From Warburgia ugandensis (taxonomy: Eukaryota; Streptophyta; Magnoliopsida; Canellales; Canellaceae): DNA of 64,000 nucleotides. Shown here piece after piece: positions 24,306 to 35,431 of the stretch. Within the stretch, counting starts at the first letter, position 1. Every line of letters starts with the position of its first letter. The notes below the pieces were generated by a model. The model was not told the origin of the DNA. It saw only the letters and a list, made by a program, of their open reading frames with translations, and searched no databases. The translations under genes and the position numbers were made by a program. Location of the stretch: assembly GCA_035236585.1 (NCBI GenBank), contig CP141132.1, positions 42,101,880-42,165,879 on the forward strand, read 5' to 3'.

Positions 24306-26918
24306 TGTGATGACCCTAGTTTTCCCATGCATTTTTAAATGCAATATCTAATTCCTAAGGCGGGATGCATCCCTATTTGAAAACCACTTTATAAAAACCA
24401 TGCAACGCAGTGGAAAATCTTTAGTTTTAAACTCATTTTGAAAACCCAGTGTACCATTTGCTTTCACAATAACCAAAGTAGTTTTTGAAAAACTTCAAAA
24501 ATCATAAATGCTTTCCTAGGTCTATCCAGTCACAGCTCACAACCCAACTGTAAATAAATACAAATACATGTCCAAAGGGTAGAGTGTTTACTTACATGTA
24601 TAATTGTCTCCTTTTGATTTTTCTTGCTCATAGCACTAACATTTCTTGAGGCGTCTTTTACTCGTGAATGGAGCTATCTTGAAAAATGTTAAGGTTTGGG
24701 TGAGTATATACTATACTGAGTAGGAGTCTATCACTACTAGTTTTACAATGCATGCTATGTTTAAAATCATATGCTCTTTAAAACATGTGCATGTTTGAAC
24801 AATCATGTTCAATATCGATATTTAAAAACCATTGTCGAATTGGAATACTGACGAATTAAAGAATCGCATAATCCAAGTCAAAAGTATCATATATATATCA
24901 TAAACATAATGATATGCATAAGATGCCAGTAAATCCTCAAACCATAGGCCCACTATGCCCACGACCTCGCCGCCGTGTGGTCCCCGAGTACCTAGGGACA
25001 CAGGGTTATAGCCTCCACAGGGCATATGACACTTTGACCCAGTGCCGTGACACCAGTGGTAGCCCCCTGTACCACATGCAGTCGAAGCAGGGACATGCCC
25101 TTTTTGGACGTGGTACCCATTCCACCTAATAGTGGTAGAGGCTGGGAGGCCACCCCAAACCTCTCGGCATAGCTCCCACAAGCTTATTAGCCAAAATCAT
25201 ATACGATCAAACAAGCAAAAACCTCTTTTTCAAAACCTGTCATCTTTGGGTCCCTCACAATTGCCTAACCCTCACAACTGCCTACCCAGCATCATTTGGA
25301 CACTCCAGTGTCTTTTGGTAACCCTCAATGACATGTAATTTTTTTTTCAAAACTCAGTAGCCACAAATCATGCAATTTGTGCAATTGTTTGCAAAACATA
25401 TCTATGCATAATGTATTTGTCATAAGCATGCTAAATTCATTTACAAAATTAAGTCATGCTAAACAAGTCATATAACTTATACTTAAAACATGCATTCAAA
25501 ACAATCATGGGCTCTTTTTAAAAGTCTAGTAGCGATAGAGCGCCAACCTCGAAGTCTCCTGGAGTCGCGTCCTTCATCACTCAACCCGTCCTTGGGTCTC
25601 ATTTATAAACTCCTGGATATGAATTGATACAAGGAGTCCTTATCAATTTTGATCTATTTAGAAATTAGATCACTAGATTTTTCCTTTTAGGGTCCATGGG
25701 TCCTTGCCTAATTCATTATCAAGCTAGATCCTATGATGTGGATCTACTATTCAATGGTTAACTCTGTAAATTGTCCTCTGATCCTAACTTTATAGTCTCA
25801 TTAGGTCCGCGTGTCCCAGTTCCCAGGGCACCCATGCATCCTGGTTAAACTTCGATCGCCTCATGTGCGTGCATGCCCAAAGGTCGTGCCAGGGACAGCG
25901 TTTGCAAGGGCACATGCATGCCTAAGCGACGCACTATGACACGTGTCCTAGATGGCATTGAGTGAAGGTGCCTTTGGCCTAGGAGAAATGAGCCTTGGCT
26001 CCTAGGCCGCCCATGCGTCCCGGTCGAACCAGGACTGTACCTGGGACGCGCCGAGGCCACGCTCATACACAGTCGCGCGTGCCCGTGCACAGCCACTTGC
26101 CTAGGGTCCGTCCATGGGGCTCAAGCGGGTGTGCATCACGCATCACACATTCATGCCCAGGATCATCTCCTTCATTGGTCCGGTCCTAGGTCCTGCGATT
26201 TCCATCCGAAAAATGCTAGATCCGGCCTGGATTTGACCTGGGGGAGTGGAAGGGAAGAGGAGGGGGACCCTGGGCAATGTCTGACTCGATGGGTTGGCAG
26301 ACCCATCAAGTCTGGGTTTTACTTTGTGCTTCCCAGCCGAAAAATACCCAGATCCAGCATGGATCTGGACAGGGAAGAAGGGAAAATAGAGGGGGGGGGG
26401 GGCGTGAGGGGCTTACTTGGGCAGGTCTGGAGCGATGCCCATTGCCGGAGGTGGGGTTTCTTCACGGTGAAACCCTAGCTGCCAGAATCATCCCTTGAAC
26501 TGTCGGAGAAAGTGGAGGATAAAGGGACGGCTGAGGAGGAGGGAAAAGGGCTTTTTATAGCCTTGTTATGGCGGTGGCAGAAACCTCTAGAAACAAGGTT
26601 TCTGGAGAAGTTTAGAGGAAGAAGAAGACGGGGTGCCGTTATCAAAATGGCCCCCTACATTTTCTATCTTTTTCGTTTTTAATTTAAATTATAGAAATGC
26701 CCCTAATCTTTAAACGGCTGTAACTTCTTCATACGAACTCCGTTTTCAGCATTCTTTGAGGCATTGGATTCCATTTTTTGAGTAGAATCTAATGCTATAA
26801 GTTTTCTTACAAATTCCTTCGTTTACTATTTTAAATAAAGTAAAACATTTAACACAGTTTATTTCCCATAGAATGTCCAATTTTTGTTAAAAATAGCGTA
26901 AATTGCTCGGGCATTACA
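24306..26918 (-). mobile_element. 3' LTR of element D
   Basis: 2613 bp, non-coding. From the minus-strand start: GGGG...CCCC module (26630-26655), inverted repeat (26579-26603), TATA-like box (26551-26562), GC-rich middle (about 25800-26500) with a G-run at 26391-26402, then an AT-rich end. Relative to the 5' LTR it lacks about 75 bp after 24924, where the partner has an (AT)n run and a short direct repeat, and it keeps about 50 bp near 26119-26175 that the partner lacks. Frames in the GC-rich part are shadows. Confidence 0.92.
26551..26562 (-). promoter_or_regulatory. Predicted TATA box in D 3' LTR
   Basis: GGCTATAAAAAG on the minus strand, 17 bp downstream of the inverted repeat at 26579-26603. 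The same motif is at 35048-35059 in the 5' LTR. Confidence 0.6.
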
Positions 26919-26937
26919 TTATTACCCCCTTAAAAGA
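26919..26937 (-). other. Polypurine tract of element D
   Basis: Minus-strand TTTTAAGGGGGTAATAA abuts the 3' LTR. It is preceded by AATTTCGAGGACGAAATTC (26938-26956), the sequence commonly seen at the end of Tekay-type internal regions. Confidence 0.85.
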
Positions 26938-29900
26938 ATTTCGTCCTCGAAATTCCATAAATTATCATCTTCAAGGTATTTTGTCTCTTAGATAACTTCT
27001 TGGTGAATGCATTCTCCCCTTAGGAATCAAATCTAGGCTTAACCTCAATTTATCATTTTTATTGTTCCTTCTACAAGGCCTTACCTATAAGGGCCACTTT
27101 CGCTGCATACTCTGATGCATACGTGCTAGTTTAACAATACCAGTTTCTAGCTATAATTCATGTATCTCGAAATCCTTAGATGCCTATACTTTTCTTATCA
27201 TGTATAGGATAGTCTCCTCGTAGGATCATGCTTCTTTATTCATGTATAAATTACTCCATACTTCTTTGAGATCATATGATCTTATTTCTCCTATTTTATT
27301 TTGAATATCATAGGATAATCCCTTTTTCTACTTGTCTTTCATCTAGTGATCTCTTCATCATCCACATCTCCTTCTAATGGTTGGTTATATGTCATTAGTA
27401 AGAGTCCAAAAAATTACCTTCTTTCTATTGTGTCTAACTTTGCTTCTTATCTTTTATATTTGTCCCCAAGATACTTCAATAATTGACATAGTATCATGTG
27501 CTCTGCAGCCAAACCCTTGATTAACTTCAAATTTCAACTGTCTGTCATTTTCCATATGTGACTTGATTCCTCGACCAAAGTTACATTCAAAATAAAATCA
27601 TGAAAGCCAATTAGTAGCATCTTCCATTGAGGACCTTATCATATATCCAGTTTCATAATTATTGAATTCATTAAACGATTTTCTCATGTCAAATGTTAAT
27701 GGTCGATTCATCATCATGGGTCAAATGTTCTCGTCCAGAGGCCTTATCTCACTATTCACATCAATTTGTCATTAGGATTTTCAATAATGTTCCCATTTAT
27801 GCAAAGCAAAATGTCTCTTATTCATAACCGAGTACCCTTACTAGGTCATGGTTGAATCCTTTGTCATCATCCTCTTTGTCCTTTCTTTGCTTGATGGTTT
27901 TCTTTGTAACCTTTCAGTCCAAAAGTTCTATACTCAATCCAGTAGGGTTAGTCCTTAGGAAATTCCTTGAATTGATTTTTTGTACTTGGTATATGCTCAT
28001 AACAACTAACTATTTGTCTAAAGGCAACGTAACATTAAATCTTCACCTTATAGTGTGCTAGCCATCTCACCTTTTCTCCTTCCATCCCCTATGTCAATAT
28101 ATTGTGCAATGTTTTATCAAGACTTTATCGTCAACCATGCAGTTTGTATTGTCAGGAGGTATCCTCATAAGTAGTGATTTTTTCAATTCCTCAAATTTTA
28201 TCCTTCAAGTGCATCCTCATACTTAGCTTATAATAGCAGTTCTCATTCAATAGCTACTACATCAAGTTATGCTGAAGCTGTTAAATCATCAAATTTGAAA
28301 AACACTCAAGTAAGCATGGAACATTTTTGTAGACATATAGAAAGACTTTATTTGATTACCTATTGATCTCTTTCTAGATATATCTTTGTCATAAGCTCAA
28401 GGGTCTCCAAAGTGATCTGTACTTATCTACCTTTCTTTTCAATCCAAGTCAGCAGCATCTTTCAGACCCACAGTGATTTCTATGGTTTGTCATGGTATCT
28501 ATTCAGGTTTGGAAAAATCTGTCTCACTAGTGGAGATTGCTTCTTATTTTTGCTTCTGTCTCAGTTGTTACTGTATTCATTGTACTTGTAGCTCCTCCAT
28601 GATGTGGCCTAATCAACTAACCTCATACCCTCAAATGTCTTTGTCTAACAAGTACTTCTTTCTGGTAAAAACTCATGTCCAAATACTTATAATATCCCTC
28701 TGAGTTTATAACTTCGACTATTGTCTAATAGATACTAACATATTTGATTAAATATGGTGGGATACCTTTATTTAGTGACTAAATAATGGTCTTAAGATAC
28801 TTGCTCTTCCAATCTATGATAGCAAGGCCTCAATTTGATCCTTGATGGTACCCTACTTGCTGAAGAAAGACAAATGGACAAGTCACTATCTTGGCTTAAT
28901 TCCTTTTTCAATATACTTTCTTTACTCATCTAGTGGCAAAGTAGTATATCACCAAATTTTCCATTTTCTGGATTATATCCATTGGTGTTCCCCATAAGCT
29001 AATGGATCTGATAAGAATCTAATTGTAATAATTGATATCAAACCATTTGTAGAATTTAATTTCTAGTTGGTCACCATTCCTCTTCGGAAATTTCTTATCG
29101 CATAATCTCCTGATATTCGATACTCTACTCAAAGTCTTAAACCCCATATGCTTTCTCTCTTTTATACTCTCTAACAATAAGATCACCAACTCATCTAGTA
29201 TTATTCCTTTGCATTTGTTTGATCTACCTTGCTATAGGATTCAAGATGATAGAATTGTATGTATCTATTCATAAAGTCATGATCTTCTTCTTTTGAATAT
29301 TCAATATTCATTGAATACTGGTAGTTACATCTCTATCTCTTTCTCTCTTTTCTTCAAAATCCTCACTTTTGTCTTCCTAGATCAATGCTTTCATTTGAGT
29401 GGTTGCATATATTTGATCTATGCGGCAGTCAAGAGAAACTTAATACTTCCAGGAAATGTTGAAGTTTTCTAATATCATCGAAATCCTTAATTGCCTATAG
29501 CCTCAATAAAATTCATACAATGTCTTAATGATGGCATTGACGTTTTGGTCATGCTACACTTCTCTTACAAGTTCATGTTAGGATCAATCTATTATCATCC
29601 TTAGTATTATCATCAAAATGTTTTGATAACTCGATCAAATTCATTTCCCTATCATATTCATGTTATGTTTCTCTTAATCACATAATATGTCAATTGCACA
29701 CATCTTCTGATTTGCTCCATTATACTCAGGTTGTCATTATTCGATAGCACTTCACTCTTCATAAGACTTTAATGAAGTTATCAAAAATTGAGCTAAGTCC
29801 TTCAGCATCCATACCTTTATGATCTAGTACGAGTCACAGTTATCTCCTAATATCATCTGGCATTCTCATCCCTCTTAGATTATCATCAACATCTTCTCAA

Positions 29901-30343
29901 AGTCTGTCTTTTACATCCTCTATCATACTTATATCATATCCTTGTGATAGTGTACTCATATTCTGATATTCTTTATGATGGTAAGATAGCCATCTAGGTT
30001 CTTCAATTTTCTCACCTTTGATGAGATTACTTTATTGCAGGTAAAAACTATCTATTAACAAGTTCACTAACATCTTCCTTCATCATTCTTATCATAATCT
30101 AATTTATATATGAGTTTCCCTATTTGCACCACTGCACAACAATCCTTATTGATAAGATTTAAGTCATCCAATATCTAAGTATTTGCTAGACCCATCTCCT
30201 TTTTCACCTATTTGTTTATGGTGAAATGCCTTGAGCATTAATATGCTAGTCATCTCTGCTATTTCTATTTCTACTATTTCTTCTTAATTTTCTTGATTGT
30301 CTATGACATTTGGAGATGCTGGACTGGCTATGAAAGGATAAAA
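26938..30343 (-). other. Non-coding internal region of element D
   Basis: About 3.4 kb without a recognisable retrotransposon protein on either strand. The portion next to the purine tract (26938-27030) matches the corresponding part of the plus-strand D-like element (about 47135-47225). Plus-strand frames at 27852-28061 and 28473-28703 have unordered composition and no family resemblance, and I reject them as genes. No tandem array was seen. Confidence 0.7.
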
Positions 30344-30360
30344 CCTGGGCTCTGATACCA
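30344..30360 (-). other. Primer binding site of element D (Met-tRNA type)
   Basis: TGGTATCAGAGCCCAGG on the minus strand, two bases after the 5' LTR end. The first 12 bases match the initiator-Met-tRNA 3' end as used by many plant gypsy and copia elements. Confidence 0.92.
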
Positions 30361-31569
30361 ACTGTCACGACCCGGGTTTTCCCATGCATTTTTAAATGCA
30401 ATATCTATTTCCTAAGGCAGGATGCATCCCTATTTGAAAACCATTTTGTAAAAACCATGCAACGCAGTGGAAAATCTTTAGTTTTAAACTCATTTTGAAA
30501 ACCCCATGTGCCATTTTCTTTCACAATAACCAAAGTAGTTTTTGAAAAACTTCAGAAATCATAAATGTTTTCCCAGGTCTATCCAGTCACAACTCACAGC
30601 CCAACTGTAAATAAATACAAATACATGTCCAAAGGGTAGAGTGTTTACTTACATGTATAATTGTCTCCTTTTGATTTTTCTTGCTTGTAGCACTAACATT
30701 TCCTAAGGCGTCTTTTACTCGTGAATGGAGCTATACTGAAAAATGTTAAGGTTTGGGTGAGTATATACTATACTGAGTAGGAGTCTATCACTACTAGTTT
30801 TACAATGCATGCTATGTTTAAAATCATGTGCTCTTTAAAACATGTGCATGTTTCAACAATCATGTTCAATATCGATATTTAAAAACCATTGTCGAATTGG
30901 AATACTGACGAATTAAAGAATCGCATAATCCAAGTCAAAAGTATCATATATATATATATATATATATCATAAACATAATGATATGCATAAGATGCTCAAC
31001 TGAATCCAAATCATGGATGTATGGTATGGTCGACCAATCTCCTGTCATGCCATATGCATAATGCTAGTAAATTCTCAAACCATAGGCCCACTATGCCCAC
31101 GACCTCGCCGCTGTGTGGTCCCCGAGTACCTAGGGACACAGGGTTATAGCCTCCACAGGGCATATGACACTTCGACCTAGTGCCGTGACACCAGTGGTAG
31201 CCCCCTGTACCACATGCAGTTGAAGCAGCGACATGCCCTTTTTGGGCGTGGTACCCATTCCACCTAATAGTGGTAGAGGCTGGGAGGCCACCCCAGACCT
31301 CTCGGCATAGCGCTCATGAGCTTATTAGCCCAAATCATATACAATCAAACAAGCAAATACCTCTTTTTCAAAACCTGTCCTCTTTGGGTCCCTCACAACT
31401 GCCTGGCCCTCACAACTGCCTACCTAGCATCTTTTGGGCACTCCAGCGTCTTTTGGTAACCCCTCAAGGACATGCAATTTTTGTTTCAAAACTCAATAGC
31501 CACAAATCATGCAATTTGTGCAATTGTCTGCAAAACATATCTATGCATAATGTATTTGTCATAAGCATG

Positions 31570-31581
31570 CTGAATTCATTT
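31570..31581. repeat. LINE target-site duplication, left copy
   Basis: CTGAATTCATTT, repeated at 33991-34002. The preceding ATG is also shared but merges with the (ATG)n tail. Confidence 0.9.
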
Positions 31582-31584
31582 TAT

Positions 31585-33953
31585 GGTATAGGTGAACGAA
31601 ACGAGATGGGGAAGAATATCCTCAATTTTTCTTTGTCATATAACCTATCCATTGCAAATACACTCTTTAAGAAGAGGGATGAACACTTAATAACCTTTAA
31701 AAGTGGACTTCATAAAAGCCAAATAGACTTTTTTCTACTTAGGAATAATGAACGATCTATATGTAAGGATTGTAAGGTGATACCCGGTGAGAGTTTAACT
31801 TCACAACATAAGTTAATGGTTATGGATATTCATATTAAAAAATGGAGTAAAAGAACTGAACTTAATACACATCCAAAAACTAAGTGGTGGAACTTAAAAG
31901 GAGAGAAAATAACCTTATTCAAAAATAAGTTGATGGTAGAAGGAAATTGGAACTATGAAACAGAAGTAAATACCATGTGGACTAATATGGCTGAGTCCAT
32001 TAAGAAAGTGGCAAAAGATGTCTTAGGAGTATCTAAAGGTAAAAGGCTATTAACAAAGGAAACATGGTGGTGGAATGAAATAGTGCAAAAAGCTATTAAA
32101 GAAAAATGAATGCATTTTAAAGCATGGCAGAAGATTAGAAATAATGAAAACTATGAACAATATAAGAATGCTAAAAACGTTGCTAAGAGAATAGTAAGTG
32201 AGGCAAAACTTAAAGCATATGATGAGCTCTATAATAGACTAGGAACAAGAGAAGGTGAGAAAGATGTGTTTAAACTTGCAAAAGTAAGAGAACAGAAGGG
32301 TAAGGACTTAGAGCATGTTAGGTGCATTAGAAGTAATGATCAAAGGGTATTAGTCAAAGATGATGAGATCAAACAAAGGTGGGAAATATACTTTCAAAAA
32401 TTGTTAAATGACAATGGCCCTGAGAATATAGGGATTGAAAATACTATAAATCTAAATAACACTGGATATTATAGATATGAACATAGGATTAGAATGTTTG
32501 AAGTAAAAGAGGCCTTGAGAAAGATGAAATCAGGAAAGGCCATGGGGCCTGATGGTATACCAATAGAGGTTTGGAAGCATATGGGAGATAGTGGGGTAGT
32601 TTGGTTGACCAAGTTGTTTAACAAGATTATAAAATCAAAGAAAATGCCTGATGAGTAGAGGAAAAGCTCTATTATACCAATCTATAAGAATAAAGGAGAC
32701 ATTCAGAGCTGCACTAATTATCGAGGGATCAAACTTATGAGCCATACCATGAAACTTTTTGAAAGAGTGATTGAGAAGAGGCTACGACATGAAACAAGTG
32801 TATTAGAGAATCAGTTTGGTTTCATGTCTGGGAGGTCTACCATGGAAGCTATTTTCTTACTAAGACAATTAGTAGAGAAATATAGGGAGAGGAGAAAAGA
32901 CCTACACATGGTCTTTATTGACTTAGAGAAAGCTTATGATAGAGTCCCTAGAGAGTTAATATGGAGGGTGTTGGGTGTTAAAGGGGTTTCTCAGGGGTAT
33001 ATAGATATAATTAAAGATATGTGTGAGGGAGCAATAAAAAATGTTAAGACCACTAGTGGTGTGACTGGTGATTTTCCTGTCACTGTCGGATTGCACCAAG
33101 GATCGGCATTGAGTCCATACCTTTTCACATTAGTTATGGATGAGTTAACAAAACATCTGCATGAGGAGATTCCCTCGTGCATGCTATTTGTAGACGATAT
33201 AGTCCTACTTGATGAGACAAGGGAGGGTGTAAACATAAAGCTAGAGTTATGGAGAGAAGCATTAGAATCAGAAGGATTTAAAATTAGCCGAACTAAGACA
33301 GAATATATGGAATGTAATTTTAATAAGGAGAGTAGGAGTGGAACACTAGTCAAGATTGATAACCAAGAGGTCCCCATGAGAGACCACTTTCGATACTTAG
33401 GATCATTGATCCATGAGAGTGGAGAGATTGAGACGGAGGTTACCCAGAGAGTCCAAGCAGGTTGGAACAAATGGAGATGTGCATCGGGTGTTTTATGTGA
33501 TCGGCGGGTGCCACTCAAACTAAAGGAAAAATTCTATAGGATGGCTATAAGGCCGGCCATGCTCTATGGATTAGAGTGTTGGCTAGTTAAGGAACATCAT
33601 ACTCATAGGCTAAGTGTCGCAGAAATGAGGATGTTGAGATGGATGAGTGGTAAGACAAGAAAGGATAGAATTAGAAATGAAAATATTAGAGGAAGTTTAG
33701 GGATAACACCAATAGGTAACAAGATGAGGGAGATTAAACTTACATGGTTTGGACATGTTCAAAGAAGGCCAATAACGGCACTAGTTAGAAGGAGTGAGGC
33801 AATACAAGTTGAAGGTTCTAAAAGGACAAGGGAAGGCCCAAAAGAACGTGGATAGAAGTGGTGAGGAAAGATTTAAAAACTTTGGGACTAAATGAAACCA
33901 TGGTATTTAATAGAGTGGAATGGAGGAATAAGATTCATGTGGCTGACCCCTAA
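31585..33953 (+). pseudogene. RTE LINE ORF: endonuclease C-terminus and reverse transcriptase
   Basis: Encodes the LINE protein that nicks target DNA and copies the LINE RNA at the nick. The first ~80 residues are the end of the apurinic-type endonuclease (GERNEMGKNIL, then IDFFLLR and TSQHKLMVMDI with the expected Asp and His). The RT follows: MKSGKAMGPDGIPIEVWK (about 32530), NYRGIKLMSHTMKLFERVIE, FIDLEKAYDRVPRE with the first catalytic Asp (about 32920), LHQGSALSPYLF, and FVDDIVLL with the catalytic Asp pair (about 33187). The C-terminal region contains WFGHVQRRP. One frame is interrupted by TGA (32107) and TAG (32656), the latter where Trp is expected, and shifts frame near 33825 before the end at 33951-33953. 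It is otherwise well preserved, so the insertion is fairly young. Confidence 0.92.
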
Positions 33954-33966
33954 TTGGGATAAGGTC

Positions 33967-33990
33967 ATGATGATGATGATGATGATGATG
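33967..33990. repeat. (ATG)8 tail of the LINE
   Basis: Eight perfect ATG units forming the 3' tail of the RTE element, just before the right target duplication. Confidence 0.93.
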
Positions 33991-35431
33991 CTGAATTCAT
34001 TTATAAAATTAAGTCATGCTAAACAAGTCATATAACTTATACTTAAAACATGCATTCAAAACAATCATGGGCTCTTTTTAAAAGTCTAGTAGCGATAGAG
34101 CATCTACCTCGAAGTCTCCTAGAGTCGTGTCCTTCATCACTCAACCCGTCCCTGAATCTCATTTATAAACTCCTGGATATGAATGGATACAAGGAGTACT
34201 TATCAATTTCGATCTATTTAGAAATTAGATCACTAGATTTTTCCTTTTAGGGTCCATGGGTCCTTACCTAATTCATTGTCAGGCTAGATCCTATGATGTG
34301 GATCTACTATTCAATGGTTAACTCTGTAAATTGTCCTCTGATCCTAACTTTATAATCTCATTAGGTCCGTGTGTCCCAGTTCCCAGGGCACCCATGCATC
34401 CTGGTTAAACCGCGATCGCCTCATGTGCGTGCATGCCCAAAGGCCGTGCCAGGGACCGCGTTTGCAAGCGCACATGCATGCCTAAGCGACGCACTATGAC
34501 GCGTGTCGTAGATGGCATTGAGTGAACATGCCTTTGGCCTAGGAGAAATGAGCCTTGGCTCCTAGGCCGCCCATGCGTCCCGGTCGAACCAGGACTGTGC
34601 TTGGGACCCACCGAGGCCACGCTCATACACAGTCGCGCGTGCCCGTGTACAACCACTTGCCTGAGGTCCGTCCATGGGGCTCAGTCCTAGGTCCTGCGAT
34701 TTCCATCCGAAAAATGCTAGATCCGGCCTGGATCTGACCTGGGGGAGTGGAAGGGAAGAGGAGGGGGACCCTGGGCGATGTCTGACTCGATGGGTTGGCA
34801 GACCCATTGAGTCTAGGTTTTACTTCGTGCTTCCCAGCAGAAAAATACCCAGATCCAGCGTGGATCTGGACAGGGAAGAAGGGAAAATAGAGGGGGCGTC
34901 GTGAGGGGCTTACCTGGGCAGGTCTGGAGCGATGCCCATTGTCGGAGGTGGGGTTTCTTCATGCTGAAACCCTAGCTGCGGGAATCATCCCTTGAACCGT
35001 CGGAGAAAGTGGAGGATAAACGGACGGCTGAGGAGAGAGGGAAAAGGGCTTTTTATAGCCTTGCTATGGCGGTGCCGCCATTGGCGGTGGCAGAAACCAC
35101 TGGAAACAGGGTTTCTAGAGAAGTCTAGAGGAAGAAGAAGATGGGGTGCCGTTATCAAAATGGCCCCCTACGTTTTCTGTCTTTTTCGTTTTAATTTAAA
35201 TTACAGAAATGCCCCTAATCTTTAAACAGCCGTAACTTCTTCATACGAACTCCGTTTTCTGTGTTCTTTGAGGCGTTGGATTCTATTTTTCGAGTAGAAT
35301 ATAATGGTACTAAGTTTTCTTAAAAATTCCTTCATTTAATATTTTAAATAAAGTAAAACATTTAACACAGTTTATTTCTCATAGAATGTCCAATTTTTGT
35401 TAAAAATAGCATAAATTGCTCGAGCATTACA

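Larger units (their letters stand above)
31582..33990 (+). mobile_element. RTE-clade LINE, 5'-truncated
   Basis: A 2.4-kb insertion in D's 5' LTR. The target CTGAATTCATTT is duplicated at 31570-31581 and 33991-34002. The 3' end is GGGATAAGGTC followed by eight ATG units (33967-33990); short trinucleotide tails instead of poly(A) are typical of RTE elements. The 5' end is truncated inside the endonuclease domain. The RT type, the WFGHVQRR C-terminal motif and the tail point to RTE rather than plant L1. Confidence 0.93.
24306..35431 (-). mobile_element. Element D: non-autonomous gypsy-type LTR retrotransposon
   Basis: Complete element on the minus strand with TSD TGCAA on both sides (24301-24305, 35432-35436). 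Order: 5' LTR 30363-35431 (holding a LINE), two bases, primer site 30344-30360, 3.4 kb internal region, purine tract, 3' LTR 24306-26918. The LTRs start TGTAATG and end GTGACA or ATCACA. Without the LINE, each LTR is about 2.6 kb. By eye they differ by roughly 5 percent plus two indels of about 50-75 bp. The internal region encodes no gag, protease, RT or integrase that I can recognise, and no frame exceeds about 76 codons. The primer site and the last ~100 internal bases are of Tekay type. It therefore fits a large non-autonomous derivative mobilised in trans. Confidence 0.9.
30363..35431 (-). mobile_element. 5' LTR of element D, interrupted by a LINE
   Basis: Two segments, 30363-31581 and 34003-35431, join to an LTR collinear with 24306-26918. 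An (AT)n run is at 30944-30967. Inverted repeat at 35092-35116, TATA-like box at 35048-35059, GGGG...CCCC module at 35143-35170. The frame that starts at 31270 is an accidental fusion of LTR sequence with the LINE reading frame. Confidence 0.9.

Noticed and set aside
24822-25181. 119-codon minus-strand frame with CGTGGYHWCHGTGS
   Set aside because: The same peptide-like motif appears at 70-270 and in the 5' LTR because all are D-family LTRs; there it is broken by stops. The Cys-rich look is composition.
25845-26498. Pro/Arg/Gly-rich frames on both strands, repeated at 34405-34904
   Set aside because: They lie in the GC-rich centre of the D LTRs. Both copies are diverged LTR halves of one element, so similarity reflects LTR duplication, not protein constraint.
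31270-31581. The first third of the 279-codon plus-strand frame
   Set aside because: This part is D LTR sequence, also present without a LINE at 25132-25440. The fusion to the LINE frame is accidental.
32991-33518. 175-codon minus-strand frame
   Set aside because: Antisense shadow of the LINE reverse transcriptase.
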